64,000 nucleotides of DNA from Parafrankia elaeagni. Its GTDB lineage: Bacteria; Actinomycetota; Actinomycetes; Frankiales; Frankiaceae. A program made the position numbers and the translations under genes. Each line of letters starts with the position of its first letter. Within the stretch, counting starts at the first letter, position 1. Below the pieces are notes generated by a model, which saw only the letters and a list, made by a program, of their open reading frames with translations, did not search any database and was not told the DNA's origin. The DNA lies in the NCBI RefSeq assembly GCF_000374165.1, contig NZ_KB893721.1:44255-108254 (forward strand), read 5' to 3'. This document shows positions 16,315 to 25,550 of this stretch, piece by piece.

Positions 16315-17532
16315 GTGGATCTCGACGAGGCGGGCAGCGTCTTCACCGACCCGACGGCGTACGCGGACGAGAAGCGGTTCCACGCCGCGACGGCGCTGCT
16401 GCGCCGCCACTCACCCGTGCACCGGGTCACCTCGGACGGCTTCGCGCCGTTCTGGGCGGTCACCCGGTACGAGGACGTCATGGCGATCTCCCGGGACGCG
16501 CAGGTGTGGCACAACGCGCCGCGGACAGCCGTCAGCCAGGACCCGAGCGCGCCCGCCCCACCGGTGCGCACGCTGGTGCAGATGGACGCGCCGGACCACC
16601 CGGTCTACCGGGGCGTCAGTGCCGACTGGTTCAAGCCGGCCGGTGTCCGGCGGCTGTCCGACCGCATCGCCCAGCTCGCGAAACGTTTCGTCGACCACAT
16701 GGCGGACCTCGGCGGCGAATGCGACTTCGTCACGGACGTCGCCGCGCACTATCCGCTGTACGTCATCCTCTCCCTCCTCGGGCTGCCCGAGGAGGACTTC
16801 CCCCGGATGCTGACACTCACCCAGGAGCTGTTCGGCACCGACGACGTGGACCTCGCCCGCAACCCGGGCGACACCGCCGCCCTGGAGACCCTGCTGGACT
16901 TCTTCCAGTACTTCCAGACAGTGATCGCGAACCGCCGCGCGACGCCGAGCGACGACCTGGGCTCGGTGATCGCCAACGCCGCGGTCGACGGCGAGCAGAT
17001 CGGCGAACTGGAGGCGGTCGGGTACTACGTCCTGATCGCCACCGCCGGGCACGACACGACGAGCGCGGCGATCTCGGGCGGGCTGCACGCGCTGCTCGAG
17101 CACCCGGACCAGTGGCGGCGACTGTCCGACGATCCGGGCCTGGTACCCACCGCGGTCGAGGAGATGATCCGCTGGGTCTCCCCCGTCAAGCACTTCATGC
17201 GGACCGCGGCCGAGGACACCGTCGTGCGCGGCGTCCCGATCGCGGCCGGCGAGGCGGTGCTGCTGTCCTACCCGTCGGCCAACCGGGACGAGGACGTCTT
17301 CGCCGACCCCGGCGCGTTCGACGTGGCCCGGACCCCGAACAAGCACGTCGGCTTCGGCTTCGGCGCCCACTACTGCCTCGGCACCCACCTCGCCCGGCTG
17401 GAGGGCCGTGCCCTCTACAACGAGCTGGTGCCACGCCTGCGCGAGGTCGAACTGGCCGGTGTACCCGAGTACATGCGGACCCTGTTCGTCGGCGGGCCCA
17501 AGCGTCTCCCCATCCGCTACACGATTTCCTGA
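16315..17532 (+). CDS. Cytochrome P450
   Basis: A 405-residue soluble bacterial P450. The I-helix oxygen-activation motif AGHDTTS (~residue 243), the ExxR helix (EEMIRW, ~282) and the heme-binding loop GFGFGAHYCLGTHLARLE with the Cys ligand (~353) are all present. GTG 16315 is preferred because GGAAGG precedes it; ATG 16294 is an in-frame alternative without a ribosome site. It needs ferredoxin and reductase from elsewhere. Between a solute-binding lipoprotein and a kinase in the regulon, it probably hydroxylates the growth substrate. The CYP family cannot be fixed by eye. Confidence 0.92.
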   Translation: MDLDEAGSVFTDPTAYADEKRFHAATALLRRHSPVHRVTSDGFAPFWAVTRYEDVMAISRDAQVWHNAPRTAVSQDPSAPAPPVRTLVQMDAPDHPVYRGVSADWFKPAGVRRLSDRIAQLAKRFVDHMADLGGECDFVTDVAAHYPLYVILSLLGLPEEDFPRMLTLTQELFGTDDVDLARNPGDTAALETLLDFFQYFQTVIANRRATPSDDLGSVIANAAVDGEQIGELEAVGYYVLIATAGHDTTSAAISGGLHALLEHPDQWRRLSDDPGLVPTAVEEMIRWVSPVKHFMRTAAEDTVVRGVPIAAGEAVLLSYPSANRDEDVFADPGAFDVARTPNKHVGFGFGAHYCLGTHLARLEGRALYNELVPRLREVELAGVPEYMRTLFVGGPKRLPIRYTIS

Positions 17533-17550
17533 GTACTCCGGAGGCCAGGC

Positions 17551-18663
17551 ATGACCGAGTCGGCGGGCAGAACGCTGGAGTGGATCGTCGACGACCCCGG
17601 CGAGGTCACTCCCGAGTGGATGACCGACGCCCTGCGCCGCGGTGGCACCGACGCCGAGGTCGTCGGGCTGCGCCACCAACCCGTCGGAGGCGGCCAGCTC
17701 AGTTCCAGCCACCGTTTTCACCTGGATGTCCGGCCCGGCGGCACCGACCCGGCTCCCTCGTCGGTGGTACTCAAGCTGGCCGCCGGCTCCCCCGAGGGCC
17801 GGGGCCAGATCGTCCCCGGCTACCGCAGCGAGGTGGGCTACTACACCAGGTTCGCCCCGGGCGCCCGGATCCGGGTCCCCCGGTGCTGGAGCGCCGCGAT
17901 CACCGCCGACGGCAGGACCTTCACGCTGGTGCTCGAGGACGCGCACCCGGCGCTGCCGGGCCTGCAGGTGGACGGCTGCGGCATCCCCGAGGCCGAGGCC
18001 GCGTTACGCAACCTCGCCGGCCTGCACGGCCCGTTCTGGAACACCGACGGGCTCGCCGACGGCGCCGACTGGCTGCGCCGGACGGACGAGGCCGGTTTCG
18101 GCTTCCTCGGCGAGGTCCTCGCCGCGGCCATGGTGCCGTTCCTCGACCGGTTCCGGGACCGGTTCCGGGACCGGCTCCCCCCGGCCGACGCGGACACGCT
18201 GCGCCGGACGGTCGACCACTTCGCCCGGTGGGGCCGGCAGGTCTGCACCCGCCACACCCTCATCCACGGCGACTACCGGCTCGACAACCTGCTGTTCGCC
18301 GGGTCCCACGAGGTGATGGCGGTCGACTGGCAGTCGCTCGAGATCGGCTTCGCCGGCCGCGACGTCGCCTACTTCCTGTCCACCGCACTGCCGCCCGCGG
18401 TCCGGCGGGCTCAGGAGAACACCCTGGTTCGCGCCTATCACGAGCGGCTCGTCCAGATGGGGGTCGACGACTACCCGCTTGAGGAGTGCTTCCGGGACTA
18501 CCGGCTCGGAACCCCGCAGGCACCGCTGCTCACCGTGCTCGGCTGCGTCTACGCGACCAACGAGCCCACCGAGAGCTCCGACCGGATGTTCCTCTCGATG
18601 ATCACGAATGCGTGCAGCGCCATCCGCGACCTCGGCACCCTGGAGCTGCTCGGCAGCCGATGA
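17551..18663 (+). CDS. Aminoglycoside phosphotransferase-like kinase
   Basis: A 370-residue protein-kinase-like small-molecule kinase. It has VVLKLAAG (putative ATP Lys), the Brenner motif LIHGDYRLDNLLF (~residue 240) and VDWQ as the DFG equivalent. It resembles the ecdysteroid-kinase-like/APH relatives that often sit in acyl-CoA catabolic clusters rather than true resistance enzymes. Just after the P450, it could phosphorylate the alcohol made there; that is inference. A 12-bp repeat encodes an Arg-Asp-Arg-Phe array near residue 200. It converges with ACAD 3. Confidence 0.8.
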   Translation: MTESAGRTLEWIVDDPGEVTPEWMTDALRRGGTDAEVVGLRHQPVGGGQLSSSHRFHLDVRPGGTDPAPSSVVLKLAAGSPEGRGQIVPGYRSEVGYYTRFAPGARIRVPRCWSAAITADGRTFTLVLEDAHPALPGLQVDGCGIPEAEAALRNLAGLHGPFWNTDGLADGADWLRRTDEAGFGFLGEVLAAAMVPFLDRFRDRFRDRLPPADADTLRRTVDHFARWGRQVCTRHTLIHGDYRLDNLLFAGSHEVMAVDWQSLEIGFAGRDVAYFLSTALPPAVRRAQENTLVRAYHERLVQMGVDDYPLEECFRDYRLGTPQAPLLTVLGCVYATNEPTESSDRMFLSMITNACSAIRDLGTLELLGSR

Positions 18664-18693
18664 TCAGAGTTGCTTCCCGACGCCAGCGCCCGG

Positions 18694-19860
18694 TCAGCCC
18701 GACGGGTGCTGGCTGCGGGGCAGACGGCAGGCCTGCTCGGCGATGATGTTGCGCTGGATCTCGCTGGTGCCCGCGTAGATCGCCGTGCCGAGCGAGAAGC
18801 GCAGGGCGTGCTCGATGCGGCCGTCGGCGAGCGCCGTGGGGTCGAGCCGGCTGCGCAGCGCGTCCGGCCCGACCAGCTCGGTCAGGTCCTCCGCCGCGTT
18901 GACCAGGGACTCGGTGCTGAACAGCTTCGACATCGGGCCCTCGGCCACCGGGACCTGGCCGGCGGCACTCATCCAGGTGGTCCGCAGCTCCAGCAGCTGG
19001 GCGACCTCGAGCGCCGTCGCCCAGCGACCGAGGCGCGCCTGCACGTCGGGCTCGTGCAGCCGACCGCCGGCGCGCGCCCAGCCCTCCACCGCCCCGAGCA
19101 GGCGGTCCAGGTGCGGGCTGAACGCCGCGGAGTGCTCGTCCTGGAGCGCGAGCATCAGCGCCCGCCACCCGCCGTCGACCTCGCCGATGCGCCAGCGGTC
19201 CTCGACCACCACCTCGCTGAGGAACACGATGTTCGTCCGCTCCCCGGAGAGGGTGTACACGGCCTGCACTTCGATGCCGGGCTGGTCGAGGCGCACCAGG
19301 AACATGGTGAGGCCGGCGTGCCGCGGGCCGTCCGGACGAGTGCCGGTGCGGGTGAGCAGGAAGATGTAGTCGGTGACGTGGCCGTTGGTCGTGAACATCT
19401 TCTGGCCGTCCACGATCCAGCGGTCGCCGTCGCGGCGGGCCCGGGTCCGCACACCGGCGACGTCGGAACCCGCCTCCGGTTCGGTCATGCCCAGCGCGAT
19501 GGTGAGCTCCCCGCGCAGGAACCGCGGGAGGATCTCGGCCCGCAGCTGTTCCGAGCCGACCACCCGGATGACGTTCGCGACCATCTCCGTGGTCGCCACC
19601 GCGTAGACCGGCGCCTCGGCCCTGGTCAGCTCCTCCTCCAGGACGTGGACCTCGTACGGGTTCAGCCGCCGGTGGCCGTCATCCCGTTCCCAGCCCGGGC
19701 CGACCCATCCGCGCTCGGCCAGCCGCCGGGCGAAGGCCGCGTCGTGCGACACGCCGCTGCGGTACACCCGGTCGTCGAGCTCGGGAGTCAGCTCCTGTGC
19801 GAGGAACTCCCGGACCTCGGCGCGGAACGCCGCCACGGACTCGTCCAGTTCGAAATCCAT
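18694..19860 (-). CDS. Acyl-CoA dehydrogenase (ACAD 3)
   Basis: A 388-residue ACAD beginning MDFELDESVAAFRAEV. It has LGMTEPEAGSDVAG and WIVDGQKMFTTNGH in the beta domain and YAGTSEIQRNIIAEQ at the C terminus. ATG 19860 follows the stop of ACAD 4 by five bases with GGAG nearby. It forms a heteromeric ACAD pair with ACAD 4, downstream of an amidohydrolase, in the minus-strand operon 22172-18694 controlled from operator 5. Confidence 0.9.
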   Translation of the reverse strand: MDFELDESVAAFRAEVREFLAQELTPELDDRVYRSGVSHDAAFARRLAERGWVGPGWERDDGHRRLNPYEVHVLEEELTRAEAPVYAVATTEMVANVIRVVGSEQLRAEILPRFLRGELTIALGMTEPEAGSDVAGVRTRARRDGDRWIVDGQKMFTTNGHVTDYIFLLTRTGTRPDGPRHAGLTMFLVRLDQPGIEVQAVYTLSGERTNIVFLSEVVVEDRWRIGEVDGGWRALMLALQDEHSAAFSPHLDRLLGAVEGWARAGGRLHEPDVQARLGRWATALEVAQLLELRTTWMSAAGQVPVAEGPMSKLFSTESLVNAAEDLTELVGPDALRSRLDPTALADGRIEHALRFSLGTAIYAGTSEIQRNIIAEQACRLPRSQHPSG

Positions 19861-19865
19861 TCTTC

Positions 19866-20978
<1,113 letters not shown>

Positions 20979-20987
20979 CGCGGGCCC

Positions 20988-22172
20988 TCAGAGTGCCGCG
21001 GGGCCGAGGAGCTCGAGCGCGTTGTCCCGCATGATCCTGCGCACCTCGGCCTCGTTGAAGCCGTCGAGCTCCTTGAGGAAGTCCAGCGGCTGTTCGAGCC
21101 CTTCGCCGTGCGGCCAGTCGGAGCCGAACAGCACCCGCTCCACACCGATGAGCTCGGCCAGCGCCGGCAGGTCCTCCTCGTAGTAGGGGGCCACCCAGAC
21201 ACTGCGGCGAATCGCCTCGAGCGGCTCCTCCGGGAAGTCCCACGGGGTCTGGTTCGCCTGCTTCTGAAGCCGCCTGACCAGCAGCGACACCCAGTCGGAG
21301 CCGTTCTCGATACTCGCGACGCGCAGGGTCGGGTGGCGGTGCAGGACCCCGTCGACGACGAGGGAGGCGACGGTGTCGTGGATGGCACGGTCGGAGACGA
21401 GAATCTTGCTCAGCGTGCTGACCTTGCCGTAGCCCTCGAAGTTGGCGGTCCCTCCCCACCTGGCGGTGAAGGCGTTGTAGCCGCTGTCCCCGAGATGGAA
21501 GGCCACCGGGATCGAGGCCTGCGCCAGCCTGGCCCAGACCGGGTCGTGCGCGCGGTCGCCCAGTGACCGCGACGTGCCGTGCCGGCCCGGCACCGGTGCG
21601 GGCCGGATGTGCACGATGCGGGCGCCCCGTTCGACGAGGCTGTCGAGCTCGGCCAGCGCCGCCTCCGGATCGGCCAGCGACAGCATCGGCGCGGACACGA
21701 GACGGCCCTGGTGGACGAAGCCCCAGTCCTCCTCGAGCCACCGGTTGAACGCCGACAGGCTCGCCATCGTCGCGTCCACGTCGTGCTTCAGCGCCTCCTC
21801 GACGCCACAGCCCAGGGTCGGGAACAGCAGGACGGCGTCGAGGCCCTGGCTCTCGGCCACCGCGGCGCGCTCGTCCCGGCCCTGGTACTCGACCTTGAGC
21901 GGCTCGACCTTCATCAGCGTCCTCGGGTCGACGCCGTCGGGCACCTGGCCGCGGAACAGCGGGTCGAGACAGCCGGGCACCACGATCGGGTTGAACGTCG
22001 GGTTCGGGATGAACCGGTTGACCCGCCCGCCGATGAGGATGTGCGTCCGCCTGCCCTCGGTGACGACCCGCACTCCCCGGTTCCTGAACCGGGGGTCGAG
22101 GTGCCGGGTGAACGCGTCGATCGACTCGTAGTAGTGGTTGTCGGCGTCGATCGCTCCGAAGTCGAGCTCCAT
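20988..22172 (-). CDS. Amidohydrolase family 2 protein (hydrolase/decarboxylase-like), copy 1
   Basis: A 394-residue TIM-barrel metal hydrolase. The N-terminal metal motif reads IDADNHYYE, where the paralogue at 47149 has FDADHHLYE, so one canonical His is replaced by Asn here. Other conserved blocks are FIPNPTFN, LFPTLG, FHLGDSGYN and the C-terminal FGSDWPHGEGL. ATG 22172 follows GGAGAGGA. Relatives include ACMSD-type decarboxylases and ring-opening hydrolases. It starts an operon with ACADs 4 and 3, so it probably acts on a pathway intermediate. Confidence 0.87.
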   Translation of the reverse strand: MELDFGAIDADNHYYESIDAFTRHLDPRFRNRGVRVVTEGRRTHILIGGRVNRFIPNPTFNPIVVPGCLDPLFRGQVPDGVDPRTLMKVEPLKVEYQGRDERAAVAESQGLDAVLLFPTLGCGVEEALKHDVDATMASLSAFNRWLEEDWGFVHQGRLVSAPMLSLADPEAALAELDSLVERGARIVHIRPAPVPGRHGTSRSLGDRAHDPVWARLAQASIPVAFHLGDSGYNAFTARWGGTANFEGYGKVSTLSKILVSDRAIHDTVASLVVDGVLHRHPTLRVASIENGSDWVSLLVRRLQKQANQTPWDFPEEPLEAIRRSVWVAPYYEEDLPALAELIGVERVLFGSDWPHGEGLEQPLDFLKELDGFNEAEVRRIMRDNALELLGPAAL

Positions 22173-22236
22173 CGCGCGTCCTCTCCGTCTCCGGTTCGCC
22201 CCCGCGGACCCCTCGGTCACCCGAAGTCTAGGCGAT

Positions 22237-22253
22237 AACATCTAAACTTTTCC
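22237..22253. promoter_or_regulatory. Operator site 5, upstream of amidohydrolase 1
   Basis: AACATCT-AAACTTTT, one strong half-site with a degenerate partner, about 65 bp upstream of the amidohydrolase start. Confidence 0.5.
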
Positions 22254-22412
22254 AGTCGCGGCCCGAGCCGTCCGGCTTGCCAGGACAGACGCACCATCCC
22301 CGCCGAACCTCCGCCCCGCTCGGACAGCCCGGTGGCGGCCAGCCGTCATCGGCCCCGTCGCGGCCTGGGCCGCCCGGCCCGCGCCTACCCGCCCACACCA
22401 TTACCTTGGCAT

Positions 22413-22429
22413 TAACATCTAGATATCTT
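22413..22429. promoter_or_regulatory. Operator site 6, upstream of the reductase remnant
   Basis: TAACATCT-AGATATCTT, zero-spacing class, about 60 bp before the GTG of the DapB-like gene. TTGGCA lies just upstream as a possible -35 element. Confidence 0.6.
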
Positions 22430-22489
22430 GCGTACCCGCGACCATGTGCCGGGCTCCGCCGGCAGTCGCGAGGGGACCGGGAGGTCACT

Positions 22490-23083
22490 GTGCTCCGAGT
22501 GATCCAGTGGGGGACGGGAAACGTGGGCCGCCATGCCGTCGCGGCGGTGCGTGGGCATCCCGACCTCAGGCTGGTGGGCACGCTGGTGTACATCTACCCG
22601 CGCAGTGCCGGCGACCGTGTCGTCGAGCGGCTCGAGGCCGCCTGCGTGGAGGGCGGCACGTCCTTCCACGGCACCGGCATCGAGCCCGGCTGGGCCGCCG
22701 AGGTGCTGCCGCTCGCCATGTCCCCGCTGTTCCGGCGGATCGACTCGCTGCTCGTCCAGGAGCTGCTCGACTACTCCACCTACGACAGCGCGGACATGCT
22801 CTTCGAGATCATGGGCTTCGGGCGGGCGCCCGGCGCCGCCGTGCCGATGTCCGACCCGGTGCTGGCCGGAAGCGTCTTCCGGGCACCGATCATGATGGTC
22901 GCCGACGGCCTCGGGGCCACCGGGGAGGACGAGGCCGACCAGGGTTGCCTCGGCACGGCGATGCACGCCGTGCACGCGATCGGGCCGGTCTGCCGGGCCG
23001 AGCCCGGGATACGCACCTTCCTCGACCTTCCGATGATCAACGGTCGGCACGTCTTCGGGGCGGAACAGGCCTGCTCCAGATAA
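22490..23083 (+). pseudogene. DapB-like (dihydrodipicolinate reductase-type) NAD(P)H dehydrogenase, internally deleted
   Basis: 197 residues with the Rossmann start RVIQWGTGNVGRHAV and the GGTSFHGTGIEPGWAAEVLPL segment typical of the ~350-residue reductase family found near catabolic genes. The text jumps from LRLVGTLVYI straight to YPRSAGDRVVERLEAAC, omitting most of the NAD domain, and again from ADGLGATGED to GCLGTAMHAVHAIGPVC, omitting a large part of the C-terminal domain. The frame is kept through both losses. GTG 22490 follows GGGAGG. It still has a regulon operator, but a working enzyme is unlikely. Confidence 0.72.
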
Positions 23084-23132
23084 CACGACTCACCCCGCCT
23101 GACCGGACGTCGTGGCCAGCCGCCGCGTCCTG

Positions 23133-23657
23133 TCACCTCGCGGTTGCCGTGGCGCGGTGGCGTGCCACGGCAGCCGTGTTCGCGCACCTGGCGGAGCAGT
23201 AGCTGCGGCGGCCGTTGCGCGACACGTCGACGAACGTCACCTCGCACCCCTCGCGTTCGCAGCGCCCGAGCCGGTCCGCACCGTCGCCGCAGATCACCTG
23301 GGCCAGCCCCGAACTCGTGATCGCCCTGATCCGCGCGACCACGCCGGAGTCGGGCATTCGGTAATGCAGGTGCGGACGCCCGTCGTGCGCGGAGATGTAC
23401 GGCGATCCGGTCGATTCCGCCAACAGGTCGTTGACCAGGCCATAGAGCCGGTTGCCCGCCGACAGGCCGAAACATGCGTTCAGCCGGTCGGCCCAGCGCA
23501 GCAGGTCGGCCCGCGCGGCATCGTTGTCGATCTCCGCCTCGGCCACCGCATGGCGCCGCAGAACCGCCCGCACCAGGTGCGCGGGCGCATTCCTCTCCAG
23601 ATTTGCCAGGTCAGCCGCCAGGTGAGCCCCGTGCATACTGTAATGGTTGAATTGCAC
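23133..23657 (-). CDS. CGNR zinc-finger transcriptional regulator (ABATE domain)
   Basis: About 174 residues. The N-terminal part (HYSMHGAHLAADLANL) matches ABATE-type stress/ligand domains, and the C terminus contains a C-x4-C plus C-x3-C cluster in RCEREGCEVTFVDVSRNGRRSYCSARC, ending in a basic ATVARHR-like segment (the CGNR finger; here the signature reads CANT). These proteins are one-component DNA-binding regulators. The GTG at 23657 is the chosen start; ATG 23636 is possible. It overlaps the leader of the divergent oxidase-exporter pair, which it may regulate. Confidence 0.8.
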   Translation of the reverse strand: MQFNHYSMHGAHLAADLANLERNAPAHLVRAVLRRHAVAEAEIDNDAARADLLRWADRLNACFGLSAGNRLYGLVNDLLAESTGSPYISAHDGRPHLHYRMPDSGVVARIRAITSSGLAQVICGDGADRLGRCEREGCEVTFVDVSRNGRRSYCSARCANTAAVARHRATATAR

Positions 23658-23720
23658 CTTGCCATTCCAGCACTCTCGGAGGCAGCACGCAATGCGCCGA
23701 CCGTCGGAGGAGCTGAGCCC

Positions 23721-24548
23721 GTGACAGTGATACACGCGGCGACTGGGAGCAACCTGAAGGACGCAGTCGAGAGGATGGCGATCTCGGTCTTCCAGCACAA
23801 GGCACTGCGGAACGACTTCTACGACCGGTGGACGACTCGGTCGCTGCCAGCGGAAGAGGTCAGGGTGTTCGCCATCGAATACCTGAGCAGAACCATCAGG
23901 ACGAGCGAGATGGTCGCGCTCTCCGCCGTGAACACGGTAGACCGGACCGCACGTGTAGAATGCGTTGAGAATCTATTTTCTGAATATGGGGGAGGAAATC
24001 CCGAGAAGGTCCATCTGACCCTTCTCGAAAATTTCCTCACGGATCTCCTCGGACGGGTTTCGGGGCGTCCTGTGACGATCGACGAACTTTACCGGGAGCC
24101 ACCGCTCACCAGCACTCGCTCCTTCAGTTCCGGGCAGCGCGAGCTCTTCACCTCGGGTGACCAGCGGGTCGTCCAGGGTGCCCTGCTGGCACAGGAGTGG
24201 CTGGCGTACTCGATGATGGTCAGGCTGTACGAGGGCGTTCGCAACTACAAGAGCTACTACAGCTCCGAAGAGGAGTTCCACGAGCGCTGCGAGTATTTTT
24301 ACGTCCACATCGGGGAGGCGGAGAAGGAGCACCGGATCCAGGCCGTCGAGTCCGCCTCCCAGGTATGCGCCGACCTCACGGACCTTGCCCGGGTCCAGGT
24401 CGGGTTCGACGGCTTCCTCGACCTGACCGTGGAGTACTGGCGGGGTGTGGTGGCCCGGATGCGCGAGGCGGGCGCCCCGGCGAGGGGTCTGGAGACCCGC
24501 GCCCATGCGGCCGCGGTTCCCGCTGCTCGGGTCCGCTGGCGACGCTGA
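23721..24548 (+). CDS. Heme-oxygenase-like diiron oxidase family protein (iron-containing redox enzyme)
   Basis: A 275-residue all-helical protein of the heme-oxygenase-like fold. It has ENLFSEYGGGNPEKVH (Glu and His ligands, ~residues 88-104), EWLAYSMMVRLYEG and FYVHIGEAEKEH (further His/Glu/His ligands, ~190-202). This matches the diiron group that includes desaturase-lyases and N-oxygenases of natural-product pathways. GTG 23721 has a strong GGAGGAG, which favours it over ATG 23643. It overlaps the next gene, an EamA exporter, by ~40 bp. No operator of the catabolic type lies upstream. Reaction and substrate unknown; a small amino-acid-derived product exported by the neighbour is a reasonable guess. 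Confidence 0.75.
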   Translation: MTVIHAATGSNLKDAVERMAISVFQHKALRNDFYDRWTTRSLPAEEVRVFAIEYLSRTIRTSEMVALSAVNTVDRTARVECVENLFSEYGGGNPEKVHLTLLENFLTDLLGRVSGRPVTIDELYREPPLTSTRSFSSGQRELFTSGDQRVVQGALLAQEWLAYSMMVRLYEGVRNYKSYYSSEEEFHERCEYFYVHIGEAEKEHRIQAVESASQVCADLTDLARVQVGFDGFLDLTVEYWRGVVARMREAGAPARGLETRAHAAAVPAARVRWRR

Positions 24549-25506
24549 CCTGCGGGGCCCGGCCGGCGGTCCGGACCGCGACCCGGACCGGCGCCAGGCC
24601 GGCGCCCGCCGCCGGTGGGTACCCGCGGGCCTCGTTCTCGCCCAGGTCCTGAGCCTGCAGTGCGGCGCCGCGGCAGCCAAGAACCTGTTCCCCGCCGCCG
24701 GCACCACCGCGACCGTGCTGATGCGCCTGTGGTTCGCCGCGCTGATCCTGCTGGCCCTGGCGCGACCGAACCTTCGCGGGGCCTGCGCCAGGGGCATTCG
24801 TCCGGTGGCCGCGCTGGGCTGCGTGATCGCGGCCATGAACATGGCGTACTTCCAGGCGGTGGCGCGCCTTCCCCTCGGTGTCGCGGCCGTACTGGAGCTA
24901 CTCGGCCCGCTCACCGTGGCGACCGTGCTGTCACGGAGCCGGACAGACGTTCTCGCGGCGGCGCTGGCCTTCGGCGGAATCACGCTGATCGCCTTTCCCG
25001 GCGGAGCGGGGGTCACCGCGGCCGGTCTGGCGCTGGGTCTGCTCGCAGCCGTGCTACGCGCCTCCTATGTGCTGCTGAGCGGACACGTCGGACGCGCGAC
25101 GGCGGACCTGTCAGGTCTCGCCGTCGCGCTCCTCGTCGGCGCATTCGTCTTCACGCCCTTCGCCCTGGTCTTCGGGGGCGTCGACCGCCTCGGCCACCCG
25201 AGGAACCTCGCCCTGGGCCTACTGGTCGCGGTCCTCTCCTCGGCACTGCCCTACACGCTCGACCTCCACACGCTGCGAAGAACCAGCGCCAGAGTGTTCG
25301 GTGTGCTGATCTGCCTGGGCCCCGCGGTCGGCGGAATCGTCGGCTACATCCTGCTGGGGGAACAGCTGAGCCCACGGCAGATGATCGCGGTTCTGCTCAT
25401 CACCACGGCTGCTTTTCTGGTCTCCCGCCAGAAGGGCGCGGTTCCAGGTCGAGCGGCTCCCGGCCCTGTGAAACACGAAGAAGGAAGCGACCGCATCCTG
25501 GCGTGA
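24505..25506 (+). CDS. EamA/RhtA-like transporter (DMT superfamily)
   Basis: A 333-residue membrane protein with about ten hydrophobic segments, two EamA repeats and the AKNLFPAAGTTATVLMRLWFA start typical of RhtA-like amino-acid exporters. Further signatures are AMNMAYFQAVARLPLG and EQLSPRQMIAVLLI near the end. The start is taken at ATG 24505, inside the 3' end of the diiron oxidase gene, so the two are translationally linked. The likely role is export of the oxidase product or of an amino acid. Confidence 0.85.
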   Translation: MRPRFPLLGSAGDADLRGPAGGPDRDPDRRQAGARRRWVPAGLVLAQVLSLQCGAAAAKNLFPAAGTTATVLMRLWFAALILLALARPNLRGACARGIRPVAALGCVIAAMNMAYFQAVARLPLGVAAVLELLGPLTVATVLSRSRTDVLAAALAFGGITLIAFPGGAGVTAAGLALGLLAAVLRASYVLLSGHVGRATADLSGLAVALLVGAFVFTPFALVFGGVDRLGHPRNLALGLLVAVLSSALPYTLDLHTLRRTSARVFGVLICLGPAVGGIVGYILLGEQLSPRQMIAVLLITTAAFLVSRQKGAVPGRAAPGPVKHEEGSDRILA

Positions 25507-25550
25507 CGCCGGGACGAACACCCGAGGAGCTGTGCACCCGACGGGCAGGG

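Larger units (their letters stand above)
22173..22489. other. Divergent intergenic region, amidohydrolase / reductase remnant
   Basis: A 317-bp region holding two operators (sites 5 and 6) about 175 bp apart, each closer to the gene it would control. No other gene is visible. Confidence 0.6.

Noticed and set aside
17551-18663. Aminoglycoside resistance gene
   Set aside because: Has the kinase fold but lies in a catabolic operon and lacks specific resemblance to known resistance enzymes; called only as APH-like.
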